From Salvator merianae (Eukaryota > Chordata > Lepidosauria > Squamata > Teiidae): a stretch of DNA of 64,000 bases. Made by a program: the position numbers and the translations under genes. The stretch lies in NCBI GenBank assembly GCA_003586115.2, contig QVOM02000126.1, positions 10,831,404 to 10,895,403 of the forward strand, read 5' to 3'. Under the pieces are notes generated by a model. It made no database searches. It saw only the letters and a list, made by a program, of their open reading frames with translations, and was not told the DNA's origin. Below are positions 1 through 11,067 of the stretch, piece by piece (positions within the stretch are counted from its first letter, which is position 1; every line of letters starts with the position of its first letter).

Positions 1-668
1 GCAGCAAAGAGAAGAGGATCCTGTGACAATAGTTCTGGGCTAGATCTGAAACCAGATTTGGCAGGAAGGTGAATCAGTGAGGGAGAACCTTTCTCCTACT
101 TCTGTTGGCTGTTATTCCCCACTCATTTTACAAAAGAATCTTCACTTGCATTCTTTGGCCAACTGCCATGTAACTGCTTGTCTTTATTTGTAGAAGGAGA
201 GTTGGTTTTAGAAGGGGAGCTTGTGTGCTTTTCATCTACTAACTATTGAAAGTGTTCAGGTGTATCTCTCCTATAAGGCTCTGCACCCCACCCCTCCCAG
301 TAGCTCAGAGTTTGTGTCCCGTTCCTTTTCTCCCTCGTTACGTATTTCAGTTCAGATTTGGCTGAGATGTGCAGAAACCATTATTCTTACTGAGATCAAT
401 TTTTGTGTGATCCTGAACAGCATTTCCTCTGCCTATTCCAACCTCGGCTACCAAATCTCATAGACACTTTGCTCTTTGCTCCATCAGTCACATGGAGCTT
501 CAGAAACTGCCAAATGTCTTGTATTTGTATACCCACAAATTCCTCCCTGCTCTTCTTGGATGCTGGTGGAGGATACATCGCTAGTTGCATGTTCTTTGGC
601 AATTCAGTAACTAAAACACATAGCGTTTTCTAAAATTTGCATCTACATAGATAAACTATTTGTACAGA

Positions 669-1045
669 AGAATCATAGAGTTGGAAGGGACCTCCAAGGT
701 ATTCGAGTCCAACCCCCTGCTCAATGCAGGATTCACTAAACCATCCCAGACAGATGTCTGTCCAGCCTCTCCTTGAAGACCTCCAGCGAAGGAGAGCCCA
801 CCACCTCCTGTGGCAACCTGTTCCAGTGACTGATTGCCCTTACGGTCAGAAAGGTTTTCCTCATATCTAGCCTGTATCTACTCCCTTGAAGTTTCATCCC
901 GTTGTTTCTAGTCCTTCCTTCTTGCGCAACTGAGAACAGGGACAATCCCTCTGCACTGTGACAGCCCTTCAGATACTTGAAAACAGCTATCATGTCTCCT
1001 CTCAGTCTTCTCTTCTGCAAATTAAACATAAAGAAGACTTTATCT
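669..1045 (-). mobile_element. CR1 LINE 3' end (ATTCTATG-tail subfamily)
   Basis: The minus strand encodes the CR1 ORF2 C-terminus (RLRGDMIAVFKYLKGC ... ISHWNRLPQEVVGSPSLEVF) followed by the short 3' UTR ending near TTGGAAGGGACCTCC. The copy is strongly 5'-truncated. The same subfamily recurs at 16610, 39206, 41370, 58393 and 62145. Confidence 0.9.
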
Positions 1046-1628
1046 CCTTCTAGGTCATCTTATCGTGGGATGCCCAAATTTTAGGAGGACTCCACTGCGT
1101 ACTTAAAAAAAAAAAAGCTGAAGTTGCTTGGCTGAATCTTAAGACATGGTCCTGCGATAGTGTTTTGCAATAAACAGTCCAAAGGGCCAACTGATTCTTC
1201 TGCATTTTATGCACATGATGTTGACTCATCGTGCAAGAAATCAGGATGACTGCCCAGAAACAGATTTCAAAGGGTTTTCTTTTTTTGTCTCCAGAGTTCA
1301 AAAGCCTACAGAATATATTGAGGCCACCCCCAAGTAAAAACTACAAATGCTATAGAAAGCTTTGAGACACACATACTCACACACCTTCACTTTCAGGGTA
1401 TATTCAGGGACTCTGCATTCACACTCTTTTTGGGAAAACACTTGACTATGAGCCATGGTTTCAAGCTAAAGAACAGTGCGCATATGAGTCAGAGTGTCAC
1501 ACACCCATTATTTTATTCATAGTTTTTTCTCCCACACGAGTGATAAGAAAGTTAACCTGTGCAGAGGTGTGTGGGGTTTGTACAACCTTATCTGATGATC
1601 ACCATCATAATAAGGGACATCTGACTTA

Positions 1629-1745
1629 GGCTGCATCCAGACATCATTTATTTATTCCACTATATTTGGATATTCCAGAATATCCATGTTTTATTCCAGA
1701 ACATCCCAAAAGAGAAGAATAAATAAGCAATGTCTGGATGCAGCT
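1629..1745. mobile_element. Harbinger-like MITE (family B) with TTA target duplication
   Basis: A near-perfect palindrome of 117 bp. The ends are GGCTGCATCCAGACAT and its complement ATGTCTGGATGCAGCT, with TTA on both sides (1626-1628 and 1746-1748). A TWA 3-bp duplication and GG...CC ends suit the PIF/Harbinger superfamily. There is no coding capacity. A second copy lies at 31140-31252. Confidence 0.75.
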
Positions 1746-1797
1746 TTAGTCTACAAAAACTCACGCTGCCAACTTCTTTCTCTCTATTAGTCTCTAA

Positions 1798-2020
1798 AGA
1801 CCGAGTCACATCTAAGTTTTAAGCCAGTTTCAGTCCGCTTTCAGACTGAGAGAACACATCGGTGAAGTAAAAAGATGTTTTCTGTCAGCATTATCTAACT
1901 CAGAAAATCCACCTTTGGGTTAGATAATGTGGAAAGAAAAGGATTAGTCACTTTGCTGATGGGTTCTTTCAGTCCAAAAGTGGATTCAAGGTGGATTAAA
2001 ATTTAGGTGTGACTGGGCCC
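1798..2020. mobile_element. Harbinger-like MITE (family C) with TAA target duplication
   Basis: 223 bp with imperfect inverted ends (AGTCACATCTAAGTTTTA at the left; TTTAGGTGTGACT at the right) and an internal inverted repeat around TTATCTAAC and GTTAGATAA. TAA flanks it at 1795-1797 and 2021-2023. Removing the element restores the common H-repeat sequence tctcTAAggcgctac. Related copies lie at 13019-13130, 24303-24522 and 53050-54010 (split). Confidence 0.75.
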
Positions 2021-2414
2021 TAAGGCGCTACTAGATCCATTTGCTGGCTGATCCAGATTAACATGGCTACAGCTTTGAATAATAAGGGACACACCTGGAC
2101 TCAAAATATCAGGGACCGCAATACCGCACCCTACAAACTAAGCCATATGGCCAACCAGTCATGACTTGGTTCGTGTACATTGTGTGCCAGCGTGACACCC
2201 ATGCGTAGGCACATTGAGCGCTCTATGCCAGCACGATGATGTCCCAGACCTCTCCAAGCAGTTCATAAGAAACAAACTTCTTACAAACTGCAACTCAGGA
2301 TCCCTCCTCGAATCTATATAGACGGCCTGCCAATACATAACAATGAAAAAGGGAGAATCTTGGGCAACAGCATTTGATCTCTATAAGCCAAGGGGACTCA
2401 ACCTGCAGCACCAC

Positions 2415-2506
2415 AGATGCTCCTGAACTACAGTTCCCAACATGCCGTCCCAGCCCCACCAGGAACAACAACGAGGGATGCTGGGAGTTGCAGTTCAGGA
2501 GCATCT
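2415..2506. repeat. Palindromic MITE carrying ZNF143-like ACTACA..TCCCA motifs
   Basis: The two 29-bp arms AGATGCTCCTGAACTACAGT... and ...GCAGTTCAGGAGCATCT are inverted copies. Each arm contains an ACTAC/GCA-NNTCCCA-like core that resembles the SBF/Staf (ZNF143) site. Similar arms occur at 6245-6345 and 49880-49965. Confidence 0.6.
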
Positions 2507-3719
2507 GAATACCCTGTTATAAATCTAAACTTTTCCAGGTGAAATATTTAGGCCTATCAAGAGTTTCAGACAAAAGAATCAAGTCATAAAATCTGTAAGG
2601 CTGAATGGCCGTGTGGTTCACCTGCTAAAGTGAAGATGATAAGTGCCACACTAAGAATTCCAAACATATTAGTAAAAAAAAAAAAAGAAATTAGGATAGA
2701 GATGATTGTCCACAAGGCAGTTTTAAACTCGTCCTGCAGGATGGGTGGTTTCCGTTCTCTTCCTTGGCTTATGTGGGGGTTTCAAAACGTCACGGAGGTT
2801 TTAAATATATTTCTCAGAACTCGGTCCTGGTTGGACTTTCGTCATCTTAATCTCATTTTAATCCCTGATAATTATGGTTACTCAGTGGTGAAGGAAAGTA
2901 ATCTGTACGTGATGGATAATGGGAGAGTACAACTCATTTTATTGGCCATTTATAACTCAATTTTAAATGACCCTGGCAAGTAGATGCACAATAAAAATGT
3001 GCTAATCTACAGGACCATATATTTGATAACCTGATTTAAGGGGGGAGAAATGTTTCCCCCTCACTTTGGTCACCTGGAGGCAACTATGGCCCTTTCCGCA
3101 TTTACCTGGGGGACAGCTCCAGGTGGATTGTGGGAACACCGTGTTTGCACCGCAATCTGCTGCAACTGTCCCTGAGACATCCTGACCTGTTCCCAAGTCT
3201 TACCTGCTGCGGACAGCTGAAATACTATGCACAAGCCATCCCACAGCGTCGGGAATGATGCTTCCTCATCATTTCTGGTGCTGTGAGGTGAGGGGCCTTT
3301 AAGTTCGGGCCTTCAAGGCTTGAAGGTCCAAACCTCAAGGCTCACCCCATCCTTCTGCACTGGACGTGACGTCCTCTCGCCCAATCACAGCAAGGTTGGG
3401 TGTGGTGTCCAACATCAGGACCTCCCACCCGGAACAGAACAGGAAAGGCTACCATCCGCACTGATAGAGCATTTAGGGAGGAACAGGTCTGTTCCAGCAC
3501 TCAGCATGCAGACAGGTTCAGCTGTCCCTGTTCTTCATCATCAATGGACTTCAGAGACCATTCCGAAAAGATAAGTGCGACCCTAGAATAGGATTCACCA
3601 GAGGTGAATAGCTAAAATGTTCCCCCTAATCAAATTAAAGAAAACTGCAGAGAAGCTCACCTTTGCAGTTTTTCAAGCTGAGTTTGACCTGGGCTGCTCA
3701 AGCATACCTTAAGGTGTGT

Positions 3720-3800
3720 ATGCATTTATTTACTGGAAGTTATTTATATCCTGCCCTTCACCATAGGGTTCCAGGACAAGTTACAATGATAGGAAGATGG
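3720..3800 (-). mobile_element. L2-like LINE 3' end fragment
   Basis: Minus-strand remnant of the CTTG..ACCCTATGG..AGGGCAGGATATAAATAA type tail seen complete at 9926-10205 and 18757-19045. Confidence 0.5.
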
Positions 3801-4384
3801 CTGGAAGAAAACACCAATTCCTGTACTTCTGGAAAGCATTTCCCACTCACCTCCCTTGTGCTTTGCCATAGTGCAAATACAATACCCTTAGAAACTACGC
3901 ACGGGCTAGCAAAGGCAAGTCTAGGCTTCTCCCTCTGGAGCAAAGACACACACCTCCACAGAGCAGCAATCAAGAAAACGTAAATCTCCAGCAATAAAGA
4001 CCTCTTGGAACATCAAATATTTAGATTAGAAAGAAACTTCTCCCAAGCCTTTTAAAGCACCAACAAAATAATTGAGTCCTGCAGTGTATAATTAGACTGG
4101 ACACTGCTGGTTGCTTCCATTTAGGGGGTGGTAAACAGACACCACTAATCAGCTGCTGTCAAATGATTTCAAAGAGAAAAGCCCTGTTCACACAAGACGC
4201 TCCCCATTCAGGAGCTGTTCACACTGCCCAACCCTTTTTTGCAGAATACAGAGGCTAGCGGGGTAACTGCGTGAACCTCCGCCTGCCAATGGCCAAATGA
4301 AAAACCGGGCAGTTTGCACGTGGGTCAGTCCTAGATCCAAAAACTGCCTGAGGTGTGAGCAGACAGTGTTGGGTAAGACATTAT

Positions 4385-5615
4385 GGCCGCGGTCGGACAT
4401 CGTCAAAGCAGAGATACGTAATCCGTATAGAAGAGTACGCGCAGTGAATTCGTCCTTTGGTCGTCCTCTGGTCGTTCCCACAGTTACAATTTATCACGGA
4501 CTCAATTCGTACTTGCTCGTTCCCACACTGATATTTCCTGTGCTTGGCACGGAGAAACCGTACCTTTTCTGCCTCCACCCCTCGTCAAATTCTCCTCCCT
4601 ATGCAGTCAGCGACTGGCTGCAGTCCCAACATTCAAACCTTGACATCTCAGGGGCGGGAAAGTCAAGCTCTGCTCTTGCTGCTGCCTGGATTCATTTAAT
4701 ATGCATTGTCCATCTGCTCTATCTACTCAAGCAGAACCTTAAAACTATGGCCTTGGTCAGACATCGTCAAAGCAGAGATTTAAAACTATGAAATTTTAAA
4801 AAACTAAAAGCTTTTGACATGCTAATGAAGTTTCTGCTCCCTTGCAAGTGCACTTTTACACAAATGCGCAATTTAAAAGTAGCGTAAAAGCAGGAGAGGT
4901 CCATAACAAAGGGAAGGACTGGGAAGGGAACGTGGGGGGGGGGCTGCTATTGTGACAGTGCTGCTATGACTATGACCTCCACCGAGCATTTGTCTCCCTG
5001 TGTAGCTGTGTAAGGCAAAACTCCAAACAGGCGCAGTTTATTTTTTGCTTTAAAGAGCAGACGGAAGTGGAGGAAGTCTTTAATTTCTTCCTTTGGCTTG
5101 CCCGACTCTCTCTCTCTCTCTCTCTTCCGCTCCTCAGGGAAATATCTCTCTACTGCCTCGCTCCCCCCCTCTCCTCCAACACAGAGCAAGAAGCACAGGG
5201 ACGGAGACACACACATGCCCGCCCGCCCGCACACCCTGCCATTTCTTTTCTGCTGGCAGCAGCGGGGATAATGGAGGCGCTTCCTGCCCGCCCACAAAGT
5301 CTGTCATTGGATGGCACCAAATGGGGATCCCTCCCTCTGCACGCCCACAAAAAATTACGGTCCTCCCACATAATCGCTTTCTCCGTGCCCACAGCACAAA
5401 GTAAAGCGCGCTAGCGATCTGGAATGGCTTGAGAGTTGATAAAATCCGAAGACAAAGTAATCCGCATTTAGCCAATTTAATCCTTAAAAATTACGGAACG
5501 GCAAGATCATGTCGGGACAGCGGGAAGTGAAGTCTGATTAAATGCCGTGTCTGTCGGGACAGCGGGAAGTGAAGACGGCCTTTAAACTGATTAAATGCCG
5601 TGTCCGGCCGCGGCC
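4385..5615. mobile_element. 1.23-kb non-autonomous TIR element, copy 1
   Basis: The ends are GGCCGCGGTCGGACATCG (4385) and, reversed, GGCCGCGGCCGGACACGG (5615), flanked by TAT at 4382-4384 and 5616-5618. The interior is shared with the element at 7215-8249 in the opposite orientation; matched landmarks are CTTTAAAGAGCAGACGGAAG, GGCGCAGTTTATTTTTTGC and TTGACATCTCAGGGGCGGG. There is no credible ORF. The 3-bp duplication and GG..CC ends suggest a PIF/Harbinger-type element mobilised in trans. A terminus-like segment is repeated inside at 4749-4780. Confidence 0.75.
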
Positions 5616-6244
5616 TATGTATCATTTGTGCCAATGGTGGAACCAGAGGTGTTCGTGTAGGGAATCCATGTTCCCGTTCTGTCAGAATACTAAGGTGGTA
5701 TCCAGATGGCTTGCAAAAGGGGGAGAGGCATGGATCCCACCACTGGGGTGAACGGCGTGGCGTACAGATACCATTTATTCCAGCAGAATATCTGGAAGGC
5801 AGCAGTTTCCACTTTGCAGAGCCCTCTGATAGACCAAAAATGCCCGACCTCCAGCCCATTGGAGAACCCTCCAGTGCAAAAATGGTGGCCGGCCAGTACA
5901 TCAGCTCTTCTACAAGGGATGAAGGCAAAACAACCCCAGCTGCCCTGAGGGTCGTTTTTCATACCCTACAGAAAGGGCAACTCTCTGGGCTCTTGAGCCT
6001 ACTTTGAAGATCACAAGGGGAGGACACATCTGAATGGCCCACCCTGGGGGGCCATGTATATTTCCCATGTGGATGGGGCCTAAGCATGAAAGGAGGCTGA
6101 CAACTGGCATGGATGAAAAAATGTCCCAAATTTTGGCCACCCAAGACAGATGAAAGAATCAGCAGAGGATGGTGTACAATCGAAAACCTAAGAGTCCCTG
6201 GGTTTCCATGTCTCAGCTTTCCATGTCAGCAGTCCCAGGAGAGA

Positions 6245-6345
6245 GTGGAATGCTGGGAGTGGAATGCTGGGTGGGGATTGTAGTTCAGCTGGAAGTTATA
6301 GTTTAGTAAGGCTGGCAAGGAATGCTGGGAATTGTTGTTCTGGAA
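6245..6345. repeat. Partly palindromic repeat with TGCTGGGAATTG motifs
   Basis: AATGCTGGG is repeated at 6251, 6267 and 6322, with GATTGTAGTTCAG and GAATTGTTGTTCTGG nearby. It is related to the palindromic element at 2415-2506 but degraded. Confidence 0.4.
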
Positions 6346-6504
6346 AACCTGGAGGGTCCAGGCTGAAAACCATTTGAGAAGTCCTGGCTGAGAAGCAAAG
6401 CTGTTCTAAATCAAAGCTCACCTCTGGTATCTTATCTTAGCCTCCATCGTTGTCAGTGGGGGTAAAAGAAGACACTTTGTGAATTACGGGTGTGTAAAGA
6501 GTTA

Positions 6505-6755
6505 TTGAGGAAGTAGGCCATGGCAAACCACTTCTGTATCTCTGCCAAAGAAACTATGTAGAGGTGTCCATGGAATCTGGGAGTGGCTGAGTGCTAATAT
6601 AAGCAGCCTAGAGAGCAGAGGGTCACTGGTTCAATCCCCAACCTCTCCCTGGAAGTAGGCAATGGCAAACCACTTCTGCATCTCTGCCAAGAAAACTGCA
6701 TAGAGGTGCCCAAGCAGAGTTGGCCACAACTTGGTGGACCCAACAACAACAGAGT
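6505..6755 (+). mobile_element. tRNA-headed SINE (family G), truncated copy plus a fuller copy
   Basis: First a headless copy (GGCCATGGCAAACCACTTC ... GAGGTGTCCATGG, 6508-6575). Then a fuller copy with a degraded A box, B box GGTTCAATCCC, body GGCAATGGCAAACCACTTCT and an AAC-rich tail (CCCAACAACAACAG). Confidence 0.75.
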
Positions 6756-6863
6756 TATTGCACTCATGCATGCAGAGTGCCTTGAATACCGGAAGGTACT
6801 TTGTCCCACCGAATAGACTGGGCTGAATGACAGTGCCCGGCCTAAGGTCACCGATCAATTACA

Positions 6864-7005
6864 CAGCGGCGGCTGCCGGCTGTAATGGCAAACCACTTCT
6901 TTATCTCTGCTGCGGCAGTACGGAGGCCCGGAGGCCCCGCGAACAGCCATGGCGCGCTTTGCACAGGGCATGAACACCCGGGCTTAAAGCCGGCGGCCGC
7001 CACTG
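6864..7005. mobile_element. GC-rich hAT-like MITE, 142 bp
   Basis: It begins CAGCGGCGGC and ends GGCGGCCGCCACTG. The flanking 8-mers are CAATTACA (6856-6863) and CGATTACA (7006-7013), a 7/8 target duplication. CAG..CTG ends with 8-bp duplications are hAT hallmarks. A piece matching SINE G (TAATGGCAAACCACTTCT, 6882-6900) sits inside. Related copies are at 9736-9789 and 17334-17631. Confidence 0.75.
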
Positions 7006-7039
7006 CGATTACATCATGGATACTTCCTGAAATATATGA

Positions 7040-7165
7040 ATAATGAATTATTTATTATGTATTTATTATTTAGATTATAATCCCACCCTTCGCCCAAGGG
7101 TTTCAGGGCAGATAACGAGATTAACCAAAACAAAACAAAAGAATTAAAAATGCAATATTTAAAAA
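7040..7165 (-). mobile_element. L2-like LINE 3' end
   Basis: TTATTTATTATTTAGATTATAATCCCACCC..GGTTTCAGGGCAG pattern, the reverse of the (AAATA)n-tailed L2-like 3' end. Confidence 0.6.
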
Positions 7166-7214
7166 CAGGCCGGTGGATCTGATTTTTCTAACCTAACCTT
7201 CCTTACTACTCATA

Positions 7215-8249
7215 GGCTGCGTTCCGACACGGCATTTAATCAGTTTACAGGCCGTCTTCAGTTCCCGCTGTCCCGACATGATCTTGCCGTTCCGTAATTT
7301 TTATGGGTTAAATTGGCGAAATCCGGATTACTTTGTCTTCGGATTTAATGAACTCTCAAGCTGTTCCAGATCACTAGCGCGCTTTACTTTGTGCTGTGGG
7401 CACGGGGAAAGCGATTATTTGAGAGGGACCGTACTGTTTTGGGGGGGGTGCAGAGGGAGGGATCCCCATTTTGTGCCGTCCAATGACAGACTTTGTGGGT
7501 GGGCAGGAAGCACATTAGTTTCCTCTGCCTCCATTATCCCCCCTTCCCTCGCTGCCAGGGGAAAAGAAATCGTCCTCCTTCTTCGCTAAGCTGCGGTCCT
7601 GCCAGGAAGAAATTAAAGGCTTTCTCCACTTCCGTCTGCTCTTTAAAGCAAAAAATAAACTGCGCCTGTTTGGAGTTTTGCCATGGTCAGCACACAGTTA
7701 AAAATAGTAGAGCCCCCCCACGTTCCCTCCCCACTTTTTCCCTTTGTTATGGACCTCTCCCGCTACTTTTAAATTGCGCAGTTGCCTTAAAGTGCACCAG
7801 CAGGGGAGCTCTCATGCGCATTTCAAAAGAACTTTAAAAAGCTTAAAGTTCATAGTTTTAAAGTGAACATAGTTTTAAAGTTCTGCTTGTGTAGACAGAG
7901 GCTGCAGGGAGGAGAAGGCGCAAATGGCGAATGCTTAGTAACGCTGCCAAGTGAATCCCTGTTCTGAAGCAGCAGCGGGGACATATGGAGAGCGGAGCTG
8001 GAGTTTCCCGCCCCTGTGATGTCAAGGTTTGAACATTGGGACTGCAGGCAATCGCTGACTGCATAGGGAGGAGAATTTGACGAGGGGTGGAGGCAGAAAG
8101 GGAACTGCCAAGCACGGGAAATATCAGTGTGGGAACGAGCAAGTACGAATTGACTCCGTGTTAAACTGTAACTGTGGGAACGACCAGAAGACGAATTCAC
8201 TGCGTGTACTCTTCTATACGGATTACACTGACGATGTCCGACCGCGGCC
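7215..8249. mobile_element. 1.03-kb non-autonomous TIR element, copy 2 (inverted)
   Basis: The ends are GGCTGCGTTCCGACACGGC (7215) and, reversed, GGCCGCGGTCGGACATCG (8249), with ATA flanks at 7212-7214 and 8250-8252. It is the reverse-complement relative of 4385-5615 and shares several long blocks. It lacks the internal terminus-like segment and the CT-rich run of copy 1. No ORF is supported. Confidence 0.75.
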
Positions 8250-9526
8250 ATAGTTTTAATAACTGTGAGTCAGGTGCATTAACGGCTGCAGAACTGTATA
8301 GGGTTTGGGTACACATGACTTGTACATTCACAAGTTACCACCAGAAACTGCAAAGGCTGGTTAGTGGCGCATCCTGCCCGTGCTGATTTTGGCACTTCTG
8401 GGAGAGTCTGGTTGCATCTATGCAATGCATAAAGGATTTCCCTTGAGCCCACATCAGGCCTACAGGACATCTCCTTGGAGGTACCATAGGTGCAGAGGGT
8501 GAGCAATACTTCTGAGGGCAGATTTTGCCCTCATTCGCCTCTCCCGCTGCCATATCAGTGATGGTGACAGAGTCAGCCAACTACCGAAGCGTCGAAACAA
8601 AAATGGATGACGTCCAATAAATAACCAGCAAGGTTGGAAACCTCACAGCACAGAATTTTCATTCTGGAGCCATGAAGCTTAGAAGATGCCTGCTATGCAA
8701 ATAGTGTGCTTCCCACATCTACAGAGAGTTCATGGACTTCTGTTCTTAAGTTGGCCGTCTAGATGAAGTCTTTGTGACACTTGGAAATCAGTTGCATCTA
8801 TTTGTCAATAACTCGTATGGTCTTGGGAGACGTTAGAAGCAAGTGGAATCACCCTTCCACTTTTTTCTATGGAGTTTTCGGAAGCAACATTCCCTATCCC
8901 TCATTTTCCTATAGGCACAATGATTTAATATCGTCAACCTTGAAATTCACAGGCTTTCCAGGAACCTAACCCAGCAAATAAAAAGGGACTATTGTATTAC
9001 TTTCCTGTTGTCTTGCTACGATTTGAGCAATTTTGATTCAGCTGCAAATGGCCTTAGATGTTAGACAGACAGGTGAGGTATAAATTATGTTAACTGATTA
9101 ATCTATATTTGTAGCTGATTAATCTATATTTAGCTTCCGGCAGAAGCAAGGACATCGTCATTGAATGAAAGGAAAGGTACCCCCCAAAAAGATGTACAGT
9201 GCAGTTACTCTGAAAGTAACCTGTGATGACAGTGTATTACTACTCAGATAAGTGAAAGTGAATAAGCAAGGAGGGAAGACGAAACACATGAAGGATTACA
9301 TTGCTGCATGTCTCCAAAAGTCCTGGGTTTTTTCAAGCTATTTACTAATATAACAGACAGAAGAACAAAAAGAGAAGGCTGCATCCACATGGCATAAAAT
9401 AGGTGGTCATACAGCATCCTTTAAGTCTAGAAGGCACATACCCCTGACACCACCAGCAAAATATGCCCTTGGAGGTGTCCACACAGAAGGAGAAAAAGTA
9501 CCCCAAGGGTGGGAGAGCCTCAGGAT

Positions 9527-9645
9527 GCTTCTAAAGGCCATTTGCATAGAGTCAAGAGCAGGTGAAGATTCTGCATGCAGACAGCAGGCCCCTACTCCAG
9601 GATATACCCAGGAATAAAGCCCAGTGTGAAAAGGGTCCAAGAGCC
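9527..9645 (+). mobile_element. CR1 scrap joined to the end of an inverted-repeat element (family F)
   Basis: 9527-9570 matches the CR1 3' UTR phrase GGATGCTTCTAAAGGCCATT. 9572-9645 matches the right end of the family F element at 25840-26065 (GGAATAAAGCCCAGTG). Confidence 0.5.
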
Positions 9646-9699
9646 ACACATTTACCACTACTCTTCAAAGGATCACAGAAGCCTTGATAAGTTTTATAT

Positions 9700-9840
9700 C
9701 AGATAAAAGGAACTTCAGTGGTCATCTAGTCCAACCAGCGGCGGCCGCCGGCTTTAAGCCCGGGTGTTCGCGGCCACCGGCCGCCACTGAGTCCAACCTT
9801 TTACCCAGTGTTGAAATCTATTAAACCAAATAGCAGGTGA
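9700..9840 (-). mobile_element. CR1 3' end fragment carrying a MITE
   Basis: GTGGTCATCTAGTCCAACC then, after the MITE, TTTTACCCAGTG: the usual CR1 3'-terminal phrase on the minus strand. Confidence 0.5.
9736..9789. mobile_element. 54-bp hAT-like micro-MITE with perfect 8-bp target duplication
   Basis: It begins CAGCGGCGGCCGCCGGC and ends GGCCACCGGCCGCCACTG. The 8-mer AGTCCAAC is repeated exactly at 9728-9735 and 9790-9797. It is almost only two terminal arms around GCTTTAAGCCCGGGTGTTCG, and is the smallest of three family members in the window. Confidence 0.85.
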
Positions 9841-9925
9841 TATAAAAAGATCATGAGTTAGATCATTTATTGCTATGTTATATTTAAACCCTACTTTTAT
9901 TCCAAAGTGCTTAACACAGTTAATA

Positions 9926-10205
9926 TTTATTTATTTGCATTTTTATCCTGCCCTATACCCGAAGGTCTCAGGGCTGGTTACAACAATTAAAACAAAACAA
10001 AACCTCATAAAAGGCATGCAATAAAACAGTAGTCTGAAAGTAGGGAGGGAAAGCTGTACCCTTAGCCAAGGGCAAGGGAAATAGGTGTGTCTTTATTGCT
10101 CTCCTAAAGATATAAAGTGAAGAAGCCTGACGCACCTCAGGCAGAAGAGTGTTCCACAGTCCGAGGGCCACCACTGAAAAGACCCTATCCCGGGTGCCCA
10201 CCCCT
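9926..10205 (-). mobile_element. L2-like LINE, ORF C-terminus and 3' tail
   Basis: The minus strand encodes LGLWNTLLPEVRQAS..FRRAIKTHLFPL, the conserved end of L2-clade reverse transcriptase proteins, followed by CCCTGAGACCTTCGGG and an (AAATA)n tail. The copy is 5'-truncated. Confidence 0.8.
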
Positions 10206-10284
10206 TTAACTATGATTCTCTCTTTCTCTCTCTCCCTTTCTCTCCCTTTCCTTTTTTATCTTCACAACAACCCTGTATGAGGAA

Positions 10285-10550
10285 CAATGGCAGCTCAAGG
10301 TGCTTCCATGCCTAGAAAGCAGAGAGTAACTGGTTCCGTCACAAACAACTCCCCAGAAGAAGAGGATCATGGCAAATGACTTCTGGCATGGGTATTTATG
10401 TGTTGGTCTGGGCTATCCATAGCCCACTTGTAGATCAGCAGCCTGCAAAGCAGGGGGTCACAGGTTTCATCCCAGCCTCTCCCTAGAAGAAGGTAATGGC
10501 AAACCACTTCTACATCTTTGCCAAGAAAACTGCATGGAATTTTCCATCTA
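10285..10550 (+). mobile_element. Two tandem tRNA-headed SINEs (family G)
   Basis: Both units have the GGTCA/TAACTGGTT-like B-box region and AAGAAGAGG / AAGGTAATGGCAAACCAC body. The second (10410-10550) is more complete and reaches AAGAAAACTGCATGG. Confidence 0.65.
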
Positions 10551-11067
10551 GCTGAGTTTTGCCTCTATAGGATATCTTAAAGTTTAGAAGAATACACAGT
10601 TTAACCTGGTGTGAAGGTTATGCTCCCTATGCCAGACTTTGCCAACAAGGTTGCCAAATTCCTTGAACTACAATTCCCATCAGGTCACACTAGCGTGGGT
10701 GTGTTGGCTGGACACAATATATCTGAAAGGTAACAGAAGTTGACAAAAGATGTCCTGAAGGCACCGAGCTTCATGTGGGCCTCAGGCAGTGAGCTCCAAG
10801 CAAAATAAATTGCCAAACCATCTGGCACATCTGATCTTCTGGTCCACAATGTCCCTTGCTTTTTATGGGAAAGCCTGCAGCACTGATAGGCTAGTTCAGC
10901 AAATGATACACTATACATGTGTGCACACATGCAAACAACCGTGAACAAACCCTTGCAAACAAAATTGTGGCAGGCACTGTGGAATGATTGGATAAATCAT
11001 GTGTGCAAGGCAAGCATCTTAGCTATGAAAAAAATTAAGTTAAAACTTCCATTTAAAATGGAAAAAG

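Larger units (their letters stand above)
1600..2095. repeat. Interspersed repeat H, host of two MITE insertions
   Basis: The recognisable pieces are 1749-1797 (CTACAAAAACTCACGCTGCC ... TAGTCTCTAA) and 2021-2095 (GGCGCTACTAGATCC ... ATTAACATGGCTAC). They join into the widespread amniote repeat whose core reads tctctaaggtgctac. Other copies are at 32265-32565 (opposite strand) and 41035-41312. The left limit is uncertain, and I cannot give the class. Confidence 0.6.
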
